This document shows, piece by piece, positions 26,453-36,047 of a stretch of DNA of 51,427 nt. Position numbers and translations under genes: made by a program. The stretch comes from Oribacterium sp. WCC10 (GTDB lineage: Bacteria > Bacillota > Clostridia > Lachnospirales > Lachnospiraceae). The stretch is from the NCBI RefSeq assembly GCF_900113415.1, contig NZ_FOPH01000021.1, positions 1-51,427 on the forward strand, read 5' to 3'. Position 1 is the stretch's first letter. Each line of letters opens with the position of its first letter. The notes below the pieces were generated by a model. That model saw nothing but the letters and a program-made list of their open reading frames with translations, did not search any database and was not told the origin of the DNA.

Positions 26453-28920
26453 TTTGGTATAAGACCTATGAAATGATAATTATTAGCTTTTAATATTGCT
26501 TCTGCATCTTCTCTACCTAATATTGTTTCAATTTGATTAGATACATTAATTAGAGTAATGTTGAATTGATCATAGGAAGTTATCAAGTAAAGCTGACTGT
26601 CAATATATGTTAAAAGTGGATATCCTTTATTTAGGTAGTACAGTGCTGAATTCATATCAATACCAGTTGCATTTACGATTATAAAATTCGCATATTCCTT
26701 AACACTTCCGATATCTTTTACTAATGGTAGTATATCTGCCATTTTCTCTATTGCTTTTTGCAATTTTACAATCGTATTTTTATCTGCCCTGTTCCATAAA
26801 ATGATTCCATTCTCATTTGTAACATAACCATAGTCATCATATATTATTTCGTACGCTTTATGCAGACTTCTTGTACTTCCTCTATAATGTCCAAAGGAAT
26901 ATGCATAAAACTTTTCTGTTTTAGCCTCTTTCTCTGCTATTTTAAGATCAATTGATGATGCCTTTTCTAACGAAAACTTCTTAGGAGAATAGCTTTTCAA
27001 CGTCTTGTTTCCTACATCTTTTGTTTCTATGTACCATATTTTTCCCATGATACTATCATTGTAGTTTTTCAGACCATTAAGTTCTTCATTTTGAATTTTT
27101 TTATTTGAAATAATAGTTTCGTTTCCTTCCTGTTGATATTCTCCACGTTCATTTAATCGAAGCTTATCAAATTGTATTCTCAAACCATTGACAGATATGT
27201 TGGTAAAATACATTCCATCTTTAGAATAATTTGTTTTCTCTTCTGAATCAGGTCCCACAATATGAATTTCACTTATTGGTACTTCATTTTCAAGTGTATA
27301 ATTATCAGCTCTTTCCGGATCAATTATTCCATATATCAAATCATCCTGATTAAATCCTAATACTCTCTTATAGGATGAACTTTTAGTTATATCAATTGAT
27401 TTATTGGTTTCAAGATCTAATAAAGTTATCTTTTTAGAATGGTAGATATCTTCTGATTCGGGATCTTGATAAGCTATATATTGATTTGATGAAGAACTAA
27501 TAAACTCATCATCATCAAGACCGGATACTATATTTATTACTTCTACACTACTTGTATCAATTCCATATACACTTCCGTCATAATATATATACATCATTCC
27601 ATCTTTTGAAAGATAGGTGAGCTTTTCTATATTTTCTTTTATTCTTTCATATGATTGTGATAATGCTATAAAATAATTCTCAATTACTGTTTCTTTTGCA
27701 TTGTCATAAGTATAATAAACGATTCCACACTTACCTTCGTGTCTTCCTCTGTTCATGTATCCATAAACTAGAAAATTTACATTTCCCAAATCATCAACTG
27801 ATATTATTTTAACATCATGATTATTATAGTTTGCTCTCAATCCGTTATCGGTTTTTGATCTATAGCTAAAAATATTAATTATCTTTGCATCTTTTGACTG
27901 ATCGTAAAGCCATAACTCCTGATTTGATTTAAAAGCTATAAATTGTTGATTTTCTGATTTTCTTGTCTCCAGATCTTCTTCGTTTGCTATACCTATTATT
28001 AATTTTTTGTTTTGATAACTATCTTCATTTCCTTCGAATATTTCATGTGTTTTTCTATCGAAGTCCATAATATAAATCCTACTTGGGTCATATCTCAGAA
28101 TATAATTATCTTCATTCAAAAAATATTTTTCATTGCCATCATCTATTTTTGATTCATAACTAATCTGAACTTCTGCCATGACACCACTGAATTCTTTAAG
28201 TGTCAAATAGTATTCACCTGAAACTTTCATATTTGTGCTGCCCCAGGTAAGCTGATTAAAACTATTATGAAGGTTAACATGAGCTAATGTTGAATTATCT
28301 GCAATATCTGTTGTTTCTAAATATTGCGAAATAGCCTTTGCCTCTGTCTTATCAAATGTACACGATGTAAAACTTAGCGCCAATTCTTGCATTTGCTTAG
28401 TATAATCATGATCTGTCCATAATATTCTTGTATAATAATTTAACTGCTTCTCTCCTGTATCTAGTGATATCTTTAATAGATACTCCTGCTCTTTTTTAAT
28501 TAGATTTTGTATTGGAATATTAATCTTTGTATCTTCACTTGATCGGTCAATATCCGTTATTGTTCCATTTTCAATTAAATGATTTAAATCTAAAGATCTA
28601 ATTTCATACTTCACAGACATAACCATATTATCATATTCTTTTACAATCAGTTCAAGACTACGATTTTCCGGTAAAACTGTAAGCATGTCTCTTGCAGTAT
28701 TATTACCCATTTCCTGAATATATGCATGCATTGGATTTATCAGATAATTATCCTCTTTCACATACATTATCGGAAGACTTGGCTCATCCATTGAACTATA
28801 TACTTCATTTGAATGTTCCATTGAAGTATAAGATGTAAAGAAATAAATAAGAAGAGCAGCAAAAAATATGCCGCTCATGATCATTACTTTTTTTATTCTA
28901 TTTATTGTATGCTTTTTCAC
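26449..28920 (-). CDS. large membrane-anchored protein of unknown function
   Basis: 823 residues with a GTG start that overlaps the DUF4446 stop (GTGA, 4 bases), so the two are translationally coupled. It has one N-terminal membrane helix (~12-32) and the rest is probably outside the cell. The middle is rich in short beta segments (for example YMYYDGSVYGIDTSSVEV), suggesting a propeller. The last ~80 residues (SALYYLNKGYPLLTYIDSQ, LITSYDQFNITLINVSNQ) resemble a C39-like peptidase fold, but I see no catalytic Cys there. I do not recognise the family. Being last in the parA-parB-DUF4446 series hints at cell-cycle or envelope work, but this is context only. Confidence 0.8.
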   Translation of the reverse strand: MKKHTINRIKKVMIMSGIFFAALLIYFFTSYTSMEHSNEVYSSMDEPSLPIMYVKEDNYLINPMHAYIQEMGNNTARDMLTVLPENRSLELIVKEYDNMVMSVKYEIRSLDLNHLIENGTITDIDRSSEDTKINIPIQNLIKKEQEYLLKISLDTGEKQLNYYTRILWTDHDYTKQMQELALSFTSCTFDKTEAKAISQYLETTDIADNSTLAHVNLHNSFNQLTWGSTNMKVSGEYYLTLKEFSGVMAEVQISYESKIDDGNEKYFLNEDNYILRYDPSRIYIMDFDRKTHEIFEGNEDSYQNKKLIIGIANEEDLETRKSENQQFIAFKSNQELWLYDQSKDAKIINIFSYRSKTDNGLRANYNNHDVKIISVDDLGNVNFLVYGYMNRGRHEGKCGIVYYTYDNAKETVIENYFIALSQSYERIKENIEKLTYLSKDGMMYIYYDGSVYGIDTSSVEVINIVSGLDDDEFISSSSNQYIAYQDPESEDIYHSKKITLLDLETNKSIDITKSSSYKRVLGFNQDDLIYGIIDPERADNYTLENEVPISEIHIVGPDSEEKTNYSKDGMYFTNISVNGLRIQFDKLRLNERGEYQQEGNETIISNKKIQNEELNGLKNYNDSIMGKIWYIETKDVGNKTLKSYSPKKFSLEKASSIDLKIAEKEAKTEKFYAYSFGHYRGSTRSLHKAYEIIYDDYGYVTNENGIILWNRADKNTIVKLQKAIEKMADILPLVKDIGSVKEYANFIIVNATGIDMNSALYYLNKGYPLLTYIDSQLYLITSYDQFNITLINVSNQIETILGREDAEAILKANNYHFIGLIPK

Positions 28921-29420
28921 TGTTGTACTTTCTCTCTATATCCTAAAGCCTGCTCTAACGCTAACTTCTCTTCGTTGCCTAATTCAACTTCTGTTGTTCC
29001 GGCATCTACATCTTTAATATATAAGAAACATCCTTCTCTTGAATGAACAGAATTTATTACAAATCCTGTATTGGTATAATCAAGTAGTGCAATGGCAAAA
29101 GACATATTACCACCCATTCCACCAAAAGCATTATATTTAATCAGTCCAAATTTTTGAAATGATGCTCTGATATTCTTATTCAGAATTCTCATTACATCTT
29201 TATTTTTTTTATCTTCTTCTTCAAGTATTTCTACATGCCTCTGAAGATCTATAAAGTAATCTTCGAGATTTTCTGCATCCTTTCCTCTCATAAAATAGTC
29301 GTACTGTCTATATAGTTTCTTATATTTCGCATTTGCGCTTACAGCGATTATTAACGAAATCATCCCAATCAATAATCCGGATGATCCAATCACAAGTAGA
29401 ATTATGTCATTATCTATCAT
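28917..29420 (-). CDS. DUF4446 family membrane protein
   Basis: 167 residues. An N-terminal membrane helix (~7-28) is followed by a coiled-coil-type helix (~50-95) and a conserved C-terminal domain: FGLIKYNAFGGMGGNMSFAI, then NSVHSREGCFLYIKDVDAG. This matches DUF4446, which sits beside parB in many Firmicutes. Its function is unknown. AAGGAG precedes the ATG. It starts 17 bases after the parB stop and overlaps the next gene. Confidence 0.85.
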   Translation of the reverse strand: MIDNDIILLVIGSSGLLIGMISLIIAVSANAKYKKLYRQYDYFMRGKDAENLEDYFIDLQRHVEILEEEDKKNKDVMRILNKNIRASFQKFGLIKYNAFGGMGGNMSFAIALLDYTNTGFVINSVHSREGCFLYIKDVDAGTTEVELGNEEKLALEQALGYREKVQQ

Positions 29421-29437
29421 ACTCTCGTTCTCCTTGA

Positions 29438-30544
29438 TTATTCATCTCTTCCGGAATTTAAAATCATGTACAGTCTATCCAATTCATCTTGTGAATAATA
29501 CTCTATCTCAAGTTTTCCTTTATCTTTATTTTTTGGAACTATTGACACCTTTGTTCCAAGTTTTGCCTTCATTTTTTTCTCAAGATCCTTATATAATATT
29601 TTTAATCTTTTTAATTCCTCTGCTTCAGGTGAAGTACTATTATTTTTCTTTTCTTTTGACAATTTATCTTGTTTTACAAGATTTTCAATTTCTCTAACCG
29701 ATAGATTTTCTTTAGCACATCTAAGAGCTATCTTCTTTCTTAACTCAGTATCTTCAATAACTAATAATGCTCTTGCATGTCCCTGTGTTATCAATCCTTC
29801 CTTTAACATCTCAAGTACATCATCATCAAGTTTCAATAAACGAAGACTGTTTGTAATTGTAGATCTGTTTTTTGATACTCTCGATGCTACTTCTTCTTGT
29901 GTCAGACCATAATCGTCAATTAACGACTGATAAGCCAATGCTTCTTCCACTGGATTGAGATCATCACGCTGTATGTTCTCTATGATTGACATCTCTCTGC
30001 TTGTTCTTTCATCAACATTTTTAATTATAACAGGTATTTCTTTTAGTCCTGCAATTCTTGCTGCTCTCCATCTTCTTTCACCTGCAACAATCTCATAAAA
30101 TGCACCATTTTGCTTTACTATAATTGGAGTAATCACCCCGTATTCTTTAATAGAATCAGCCAATTCCTGCAGTTTTTCTTCATCAAAATTCATTCTTGGC
30201 TGATTTTTATCAGGTTGAATTCTGCTAAGTTTTATTAAAACTCCACCAGTTTCTTCTGTTTTTATATCTGAATCAATAGAATCAATACTTAGTTCATTGC
30301 TGTTTGTCTGATCTTTTAAAACCTGATCATTTTGGATTTCTGTTATTATCTCAACTCTTTCGACTTTGTTTGCATCATATTCATCAATATGACTAAGTCC
30401 TACATTATAAGAATCCTCGTTTTTCTTCTCAGCTACTGTTTCAGCAACAGTTTTAAATGTTTTAGGCTTCTTTTGTTCTATATTTCCTGTATTTCCGAAT
30501 ATTGCATTCAAACCTTTTCCAAGGCCATGTTCCTGCTTAGCCAT
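29438..30544 (-). CDS. parB: chromosome partitioning protein ParB (Spo0J)
   Basis: 368 residues, longer than the usual ~285 because of an Asp/Glu/Ser-rich N-terminal linker. It begins with GLGKGLNAIFG (the ParA-stimulating peptide), then has the CTP-binding ParB/Srx domain with GERRWRAARIAG near 150, NIQRDDLNPVEEA, a helix-turn-helix around ASRVSKNRSTITNSL, and a C-terminal dimer domain. It loads on parS and spreads as a CTP-dependent clamp, recruiting SMC and stimulating ParA. Its start codon overlaps the parA stop by 8 bases. Its targets, two perfect parS sites, are within 2 kb. Confidence 0.97.
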   Translation of the reverse strand: MAKQEHGLGKGLNAIFGNTGNIEQKKPKTFKTVAETVAEKKNEDSYNVGLSHIDEYDANKVERVEIITEIQNDQVLKDQTNSNELSIDSIDSDIKTEETGGVLIKLSRIQPDKNQPRMNFDEEKLQELADSIKEYGVITPIIVKQNGAFYEIVAGERRWRAARIAGLKEIPVIIKNVDERTSREMSIIENIQRDDLNPVEEALAYQSLIDDYGLTQEEVASRVSKNRSTITNSLRLLKLDDDVLEMLKEGLITQGHARALLVIEDTELRKKIALRCAKENLSVREIENLVKQDKLSKEKKNNSTSPEAEELKRLKILYKDLEKKMKAKLGTKVSIVPKNKDKGKLEIEYYSQDELDRLYMILNSGRDE

Positions 30545-31313
30545 ATATTGTATCTCCCTTACTCATAACTTCCGCTGCAAGTTTCCTATAACTATCAGCT
30601 CCTGTTGAAGATGATTCATATAATGTTATTGGTAATCCATGACTTGGTGCTTCAGCTAATCTTACATTTCTTGGAATAAGTGTATCATATATATTTCCCT
30701 GAAAATTCTGTCGCACTGTTTCAACAACCTGCTGTGATAATTTATTTCTACTGTCATACATGGTAAATACGATTCCCTCTATTACCAGGTTCTGATTGAG
30801 TCCCTGTTTTACAATGGAAATAGTATTTAATACCTGATTGAGTCCTTCCAATGCATAGTACTCACACTGTATAGGTATAATTACTGAGTTTGATGCTGTT
30901 AAAGCATTTACTGTAATAGTTCCTAAACTTGGGGGACAATCGATTATTATGTAATCGTATCTGTTTCTATAATCAGACAACAATCTTTTGAGTATTAAAT
31001 TTTTGTCTTCATGCTCTACAAATTCCACATCTACTGCAGCCAAATTCATATCAGCCGGTATTATATCAAGATTATCTGTAACATCGACCAAAATGGCTTC
31101 ATCCATATTACAATCTCCGGTAAGAACACCATAGATTGTATGTTCAACATCATCTCTTTCGATTCCAAACCCGCTTGTTGCATTTCCCTGGGGATCGAAG
31201 TCCAACAATAGTATTTTCTGATTAGCTTCTGCAAGTGTCGCTGCCAGATTAATTGCGGTTGTAGTCTTTCCTACTCCACCCTTTTGATTAGTAATTGCAA
31301 TTATTCTCCCCAT
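30537..31313 (-). CDS. parA: ParA/Soj family chromosome partitioning ATPase
   Basis: 258 residues from the ATG at 31313, chosen over 31349 because TTGGGAG lies 4 bases upstream and the family begins at MGRIIAITNQKGG. The deviant Walker A is KGGVGKTTTAIN, Walker A' is DFDPQGNATSG, Walker B is DYIIIDCPPSLG. As a dimer it binds the nucleoid and DnaA and is regulated by ParB. It is the first gene of a parA-parB-DUF4446-823 aa protein series. Confidence 0.97.
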   Translation of the reverse strand: MGRIIAITNQKGGVGKTTTAINLAATLAEANQKILLLDFDPQGNATSGFGIERDDVEHTIYGVLTGDCNMDEAILVDVTDNLDIIPADMNLAAVDVEFVEHEDKNLILKRLLSDYRNRYDYIIIDCPPSLGTITVNALTASNSVIIPIQCEYYALEGLNQVLNTISIVKQGLNQNLVIEGIVFTMYDSRNKLSQQVVETVRQNFQGNIYDTLIPRNVRLAEAPSHGLPITLYESSSTGADSYRKLAAEVMSKGDTIYG

Positions 31314-31409
31314 ACTTCTCCCAATAAAATTTTTTCTTTTAAAATTCAATAAAATACTCCATAGATAAGTGTATTACAAGCCTTATACTACTTATCCGAC
31401 TACATTTAT

Positions 31410-31415
31410 ATTATA
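31410..31415 (-). promoter_or_regulatory. extended -10 of the parA operon
   Basis: Minus-strand TGATATAAT (TGnTATAAT) about 97 bases before the parA start. No good -35 is visible, consistent with an extended -10 promoter. It lies between parA and a parS site at 31466. Confidence 0.5.
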
Positions 31416-31465
31416 TCATTTCTGATATTTTATACTTGAAATAATTTGTGAATTTTATATGAGAA

Positions 31466-31481
31466 TGTTTCACGTGAAACA
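31466..31481. promoter_or_regulatory. parS centromere site 1
   Basis: A perfect TGTTTCACGTGAAACA palindrome, the canonical bacterial parS bound by ParB, lying 153 bases upstream of the parA start. Confidence 0.97.
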
Positions 31482-31562
31482 TCAGAATAGTATTAATTTA
31501 GATTAATCCAAAGTAACGATATTTTACTTCATAGAATGAATTGTGTCAATTTTGATATTGGT

Positions 31563-31602
31563 ATAAAAAAGATGAAGACCTAATCGATCTTCACCTTTTT
31601 TA
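31563..31602 (-). terminator. terminator after rsmG
   Basis: Minus-strand AAAAGGTGAAGA pairs with TCTTCATCTTTT, followed by T residues, 21 bases beyond the rsmG stop. Confidence 0.88.
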
Positions 31603-31622
31603 TCGAGATATATTTATTTGTT

Positions 31623-32369
31623 TTATAGAGGAGTCTTAGAAGGTGTTCCTGCTTTTCTTGGATATAGATTAGGTGTTTTCTTTATCTTCTTTATTACTAT
31701 TAGTGATCTTTCTGTTTCATTATCTGTTAACTTAAATTCAGATTTTCCTACAACTTGGCCTCCAACTAAATTAATTGCATTAGAAGCATTAGATAACTCC
31801 TCTTCTATTTTGCCTGATTTATAAGGTATAAAATATCCATTAATTTTAACAAAAGGTAAGTCATATTCACTTAAAGTAGATAGATTTGCTACAGCACGTG
31901 ATGTAGCTAAATCAAATTTTTCTCTATATTTAATATTATGTGCAAGATCTTCTGCTCTACCATGAACTAATTCGATTTGTTTAAGGTTAAGTTCATCTAT
32001 TACTTCTTTTATAAAAATCAACCTCTTATTCAAGGAATCGGATAATACAACATTTAATTCAGGATATATAATTTTCAAAACCAATCCTGGAAAACCTGCA
32101 CCGGTTCCTATATCTATTAATTTTTTATTTTTCAAAAAATTATAATCAAGCTTCTTATCTTCTACGTCAAGATTATTTATACTCATAGAATCAATAAAAT
32201 GTTTTACAATCACTTCATGTTCTTCTGTAATTGCAGTAAGATTCATTACTTTATTTTTTTCTACAAGCATATAATAAAACTTGTATAATTGCTCAATCTG
32301 TAAATCTGATAGTTTAATACCTATTTTTCCAATATTTTCTGATAAATCTTTAATAAATGTCTCAGTCAT
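31623..32369 (-). CDS. rsmG: 16S rRNA (guanine527-N7)-methyltransferase
   Basis: 248 residues from the ATG at 32369. The open frame extends to 32417 through the parS site, giving a false MFHVKH start, but the GGAGG site 7 bases before 32369 decides it. The SAM motif I is LIDIGTGAGFPGLVLK, followed by LSDSLNKRLIFIKEV, RAEDLAH and the SRAVANLSTL segment. It methylates G527 of 16S rRNA; loss gives low-level streptomycin resistance. It follows mnmG, as in most Firmicutes. Confidence 0.96.
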   Translation of the reverse strand: MTETFIKDLSENIGKIGIKLSDLQIEQLYKFYYMLVEKNKVMNLTAITEEHEVIVKHFIDSMSINNLDVEDKKLDYNFLKNKKLIDIGTGAGFPGLVLKIIYPELNVVLSDSLNKRLIFIKEVIDELNLKQIELVHGRAEDLAHNIKYREKFDLATSRAVANLSTLSEYDLPFVKINGYFIPYKSGKIEEELSNASNAINLVGGQVVGKSEFKLTDNETERSLIVIKKIKKTPNLYPRKAGTPSKTPL

Positions 32370-32400
32370 TTTATTCCTCCATTTGTAATATCCTCCATAA

Positions 32401-32416
32401 TGTTTCACGTGAAACA
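32401..32416. promoter_or_regulatory. parS centromere site 2
   Basis: A second perfect TGTTTCACGTGAAACA, 32 bases upstream of the rsmG start and inside the spurious upstream extension of its reading frame. Confidence 0.97.
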
Positions 32417-32452
32417 TTATGGAGGATATTATAATACAATTTCAACAAGTGA

Positions 32453-34357
32453 TTATTTTTTATGTTTATAAGACTCAATATAAATAAGAAGAACACTAAT
32501 ATCGGCTGGACTTACACCACTAATTCTACCAGCCATGCCTACATTATCAGGTTTAATTCTAGATAGTTTTTGTCTGGCCTCTAATCTAAGATTTGTGATT
32601 TCATTATAATCAATATCTTTTGGTATTTTTTTACACTCCAATTTTTTAAATGCTTCTACTTGTGCTAATTGTCGTTTAATGTATCCCTCATACTTGATTT
32701 CAATATTAACTTCTTCCCTCACACTAAATGGGAGTGAAGGTCTTTCTAAATCAATTTGTCCTATTGATTCATAATTAAGCTCAGGTCTTTTTACTAATTC
32801 AGCTAATGATATACCTGAATTAATTATATTCGAACTATGAGTAAATAAAAAATCATTAATAGAATCAGTATTACCAACAAAAGTATTATTTAACCGGTTA
32901 ATCTCCTGCTCAATTAATTTAATTTTAGCACAAGTTTCATCAAATTCCTCATCTGACACAAGACCAACATCATGACCTATTTTTCTCAACCTTATATCAG
33001 CGTTATCTTGTCTAAGTAGAAGTCTATATTCTGATCTACTTGTCATCATTCGATATGGTTCAAAATTCTCTTTTGTCACAAGATCATCTATTAAAACTCC
33101 GATATATGCTTGTGACCTATCAAGAACTACTGGTTTCCTACCTAAAATCTTCATTGATGCATTAATTCCGGCCATTAAACCCTGAACAGCAGCTTCTTCA
33201 TAACCAGATGAACCATTAAACTGGCCTGCTGCAAATAAACCATCGATAGACTTAAACTCAAGAGTTGATTTTAGTTGCGTTGAATCAATACAATCATATT
33301 CAATGGCATAAGCATTTCTTACAATATGAACATGTTCAAAGCCTTCCATAGAATGATACATTTCATATTGAACATCTTCAGGCATAGAACTTGACATACC
33401 ACTAAGATACATCTCATTTGTATAAAGACCCTCTGGTTCGATGAAAATTTGATGACGATTCTTATCTGGGAATTTCATTACTTTATCTTCTATCGAAGGA
33501 CAATATCTAGGACCAACTCCTTCAATCGAGCCATTAAACATTGGCGATCTTGAAATATTATCTCTAATTATATTGTGAGTTTTCTCATTAGTATAAACAA
33601 GCCAGCAATCAATCTGTTCCTTTTGCACTGATTCAAATTTAGTTGAAAAAGAAAAAGGAATAACAGGAACATCACCTTTTTGTACTTCGAATTTTGAAAA
33701 ATCTAATGATCTTCGATCTACTCTAGCTGGAGTACCTGTTTTAAACCTAAACATACGTACTCCATTATTTTTTAATGAATCAGTAAGATGAGTCGCTGAT
33801 CTTAAACCATTAGGACCTGTATATTCTATTAAATCACCAGTTAAACATCTGGAATTTAAATATACACCTGTACAGAGTATAACAGCTTTTGCTTTATAAA
33901 TAGCGCCAGAACTGGTTTTAACTCCGGTAATAGATTTTAATTCAGTACTATTTATATTTACAGTAGTGAGTATTTCTGAAATCTCAGCTTGTCTAATAGT
34001 TAGATTTGATTGATTTTCAAGAGTTTTTCGCATTTCTCTTGTATAAGACTGCTTATCAGCTTGAGCTCTCAGGCTGTGAACTGCTGGACCTTTTGATTTA
34101 TTAAGCATCTTAGATTGGATAAAAGTTTTATCTATATTTTTTCCCATCTCCCCGCCTAAAGCATCAAGTTCTCTAACTAAATGTCCTTTAGAACTACCAC
34201 CAATATTTGGATTACAAGGCATTAAAGCAATACTATCTACACTTACAGTAAAAACAATTGTTTTAAGACCTAAACGAGCACACGCCAAAGCTGCTTCACA
34301 ACCTGCATGGCCGGCTCCTACCACTGCAACATCATATGATTCTTGAACAAAAGCCAT
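32453..34357 (-). CDS. mnmG: tRNA uridine-5-carboxymethylaminomethyl modification enzyme MnmG
   Basis: 634 residues, full length. The FAD-binding Rossmann motif is [35 protein letters not shown] is conserved in the family, [13 protein letters not shown] and the C-terminal domain with [18 protein letters not shown] follow. It acts with MnmE in the complex that modifies U34 of tRNAs. It lies 26 bases after mnmE. Confidence 0.97.
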   Translation of the reverse strand: MAFVQESYDVAVVGAGHAGCEAALACARLGLKTIVFTVSVDSIALMPCNPNIGGSSKGHLVRELDALGGEMGKNIDKTFIQSKMLNKSKGPAVHSLRAQADKQSYTREMRKTLENQSNLTIRQAEISEILTTVNINSTELKSITGVKTSSGAIYKAKAVILCTGVYLNSRCLTGDLIEYTGPNGLRSATHLTDSLKNNGVRMFRFKTGTPARVDRRSLDFSKFEVQKGDVPVIPFSFSTKFESVQKEQIDCWLVYTNEKTHNIIRDNISRSPMFNGSIEGVGPRYCPSIEDKVMKFPDKNRHQIFIEPEGLYTNEMYLSGMSSSMPEDVQYEMYHSMEGFEHVHIVRNAYAIEYDCIDSTQLKSTLEFKSIDGLFAAGQFNGSSGYEEAAVQGLMAGINASMKILGRKPVVLDRSQAYIGVLIDDLVTKENFEPYRMMTSRSEYRLLLRQDNADIRLRKIGHDVGLVSDEEFDETCAKIKLIEQEINRLNNTFVGNTDSINDFLFTHSSNIINSGISLAELVKRPELNYESIGQIDLERPSLPFSVREEVNIEIKYEGYIKRQLAQVEAFKKLECKKIPKDIDYNEITNLRLEARQKLSRIKPDNVGMAGRISGVSPADISVLLIYIESYKHKK

Positions 34358-34383
34358 ATATATCTCCTATATCGTAAATTCAA

Positions 34384-35757
34384 TTATTTTCCCATACAAA
34401 ACTTGGAGAATATTTCATTAATTAAATCCTCTGAAACTTCTTCCCCTAAAATATATCCAAGTTCTTCATACGCTTTCATCAAATCAATAGTAAAGAAATC
34501 TTCTGGCATATAATTAGTAATAGAATTAATAACCTCATGCAAAGCCTGATTTGCATTTATGAGACAATTTTTATGCCTCAAATTTGTAATAATAAGCTGA
34601 TCATTAAAATTGATTCTATTATTAAAAAACATATTTGAAATTTCTGATTCTAATGAATCTATACCAAAATTATTCTTTGCACTTATTGGAATTACCTTTT
34701 TACCGGTAAGTTTTTCCAAATCAGCCTGTCCAACCATTGAATCAAGATCACTTTTATTAAGTAAAACAATACATTGTTGATCTTTAACCCTTGATATTAT
34801 CTTAAAATCAGAATCATCAAGTGCTTTTGAAGAATCAACAACATAAATAATAAGATCAGCATTGTCAGCAGCATCAAGAGCTCTCTCAACACCTATTTTT
34901 TCAACAGTATCATTTGTATCTCTTATTCCGGCTGTATCTATAATAGTAAGACTAATACCTTTAATATTAATATGTTCTTCTAATGTATCTCGAGTAGTTC
35001 CTTCTATATCAGTTACTATTGCTCTCTCACTCCCAACAAGAATATTCAATAATGAAGATTTACCTGCATTTGGCTTTCCAAGTATAACTGTTCTTATACC
35101 TTCTTTAAGTTTTTTCCCATCATCAGCAGACGAAATTAGATTATCAAGATCTTTAATAATTTCAGAAATATGATCATATAGTATAGACCTGAACCCGTCT
35201 AGAGTAATATGTTCAGGATCGTCCAATGCAGCTTCAATATAAGCATCATCTTCAAGAATAATTGCTCTAAAATGTTTGATTTTTTCTGAAACACTTCCCC
35301 TTAATTGATTTATAGATGCTTTAAGAGCAAAATCATTTTCAGAACTAATAATATCACTTACAGCTTCAGCTTCTGAAAGATCTATACGTCCATTCAAAAA
35401 AGCCCTTTTAGTAAATTCCCCAGGCTCAGCTAATCTTGCACCATTTTTTACAACTATTTCCAGTATTCTACGCATCATCAACACGCCACCATGACAATCT
35501 ATCTCTACAGTATCTTCTCCTGTAAAAGATTTTGGGCTAATCATAGTCATGATAAGAACTTCATCTAAAGCTTGATCACCATCATATATAAATCCATATT
35601 TAATTCTATGAGTTTCAGAAATATCTACAGATTTTCCATTTTTTGATTTAATTAACTTTGAAGCAATAAATACAGCATCAGGTCCGCTAATTCTAATTAC
35701 ACCAATACCGGCTTCTGCTGCTGGTGTCGCAAGTGCACAAATTGTATCATTAATCAT
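34384..35757 (-). CDS. mnmE: tRNA modification GTPase MnmE
   Basis: 457 residues from the ATG at 35757, which has a GGAG site 6 bases before; the frame opens at 35769. The N-terminal folate-binding domain begins MINDTICALATPAAEAGIG and contains GEFTKRAFLNGRIDLSEAEAV. The helical domain and inserted GTPase domain show G1 LGKPNAGKSSLLN, G2/G3 GTTRDTLEE and DTAGIRDT, G4 NKSD. The C-terminus is the catalytic FCMGK (CxGK with the essential Cys). Partner of MnmG. Confidence 0.97.
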   Translation of the reverse strand: MINDTICALATPAAEAGIGVIRISGPDAVFIASKLIKSKNGKSVDISETHRIKYGFIYDGDQALDEVLIMTMISPKSFTGEDTVEIDCHGGVLMMRRILEIVVKNGARLAEPGEFTKRAFLNGRIDLSEAEAVSDIISSENDFALKASINQLRGSVSEKIKHFRAIILEDDAYIEAALDDPEHITLDGFRSILYDHISEIIKDLDNLISSADDGKKLKEGIRTVILGKPNAGKSSLLNILVGSERAIVTDIEGTTRDTLEEHINIKGISLTIIDTAGIRDTNDTVEKIGVERALDAADNADLIIYVVDSSKALDDSDFKIISRVKDQQCIVLLNKSDLDSMVGQADLEKLTGKKVIPISAKNNFGIDSLESEISNMFFNNRINFNDQLIITNLRHKNCLINANQALHEVINSITNYMPEDFFTIDLMKAYEELGYILGEEVSEDLINEIFSKFCMGK

Positions 35758-35769
35758 AAAAAACTCCAT

Positions 35770-35969
35770 CCATCCAATACATTTGTAAACTACTATTAAT
35801 AATGGATGTATATTAAAAATAAAAGTAATATATTAATATATAGTAGTGGAATAAAATATAGTACTTCCCTAACGAAGTTTTCCACATTATTAAAAACTCA
35901 ACTAATTCTAATAGTTACCTATATTATTTGCAAGCTTTTAATAAATAGCAACAAAATTCTTTTTTACAA
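35770..35969. other. intergenic, no gene seen
   Basis: About 200 AT-rich bases between the mnmE start and the jag terminator. A promoter for mnmE is expected here but I cannot choose one. Confidence 0.4.
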
Positions 35970-36003
35970 AAATAACCTCCGGGCACAAAGTACCGGAGGT
36001 TAT
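35970..36003 (-). terminator. terminator after jag
   Basis: Minus-strand AACCTCCGG pairs with CCGGAGGTT, followed by ATTTTTG, 44 bases beyond the jag stop. It closes the rpmH-jag block. Confidence 0.92.
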
Positions 36004-36047
36004 CCACAAAAATCAAATTAAATAGAAGTAAATGTGGAATATTATTT

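Noticed and set aside
32370-32417. Upstream start for rsmG giving MFHVKH
   Set aside because: That sequence is a parS site and a strong ribosome-binding site precedes the ATG at 32369.
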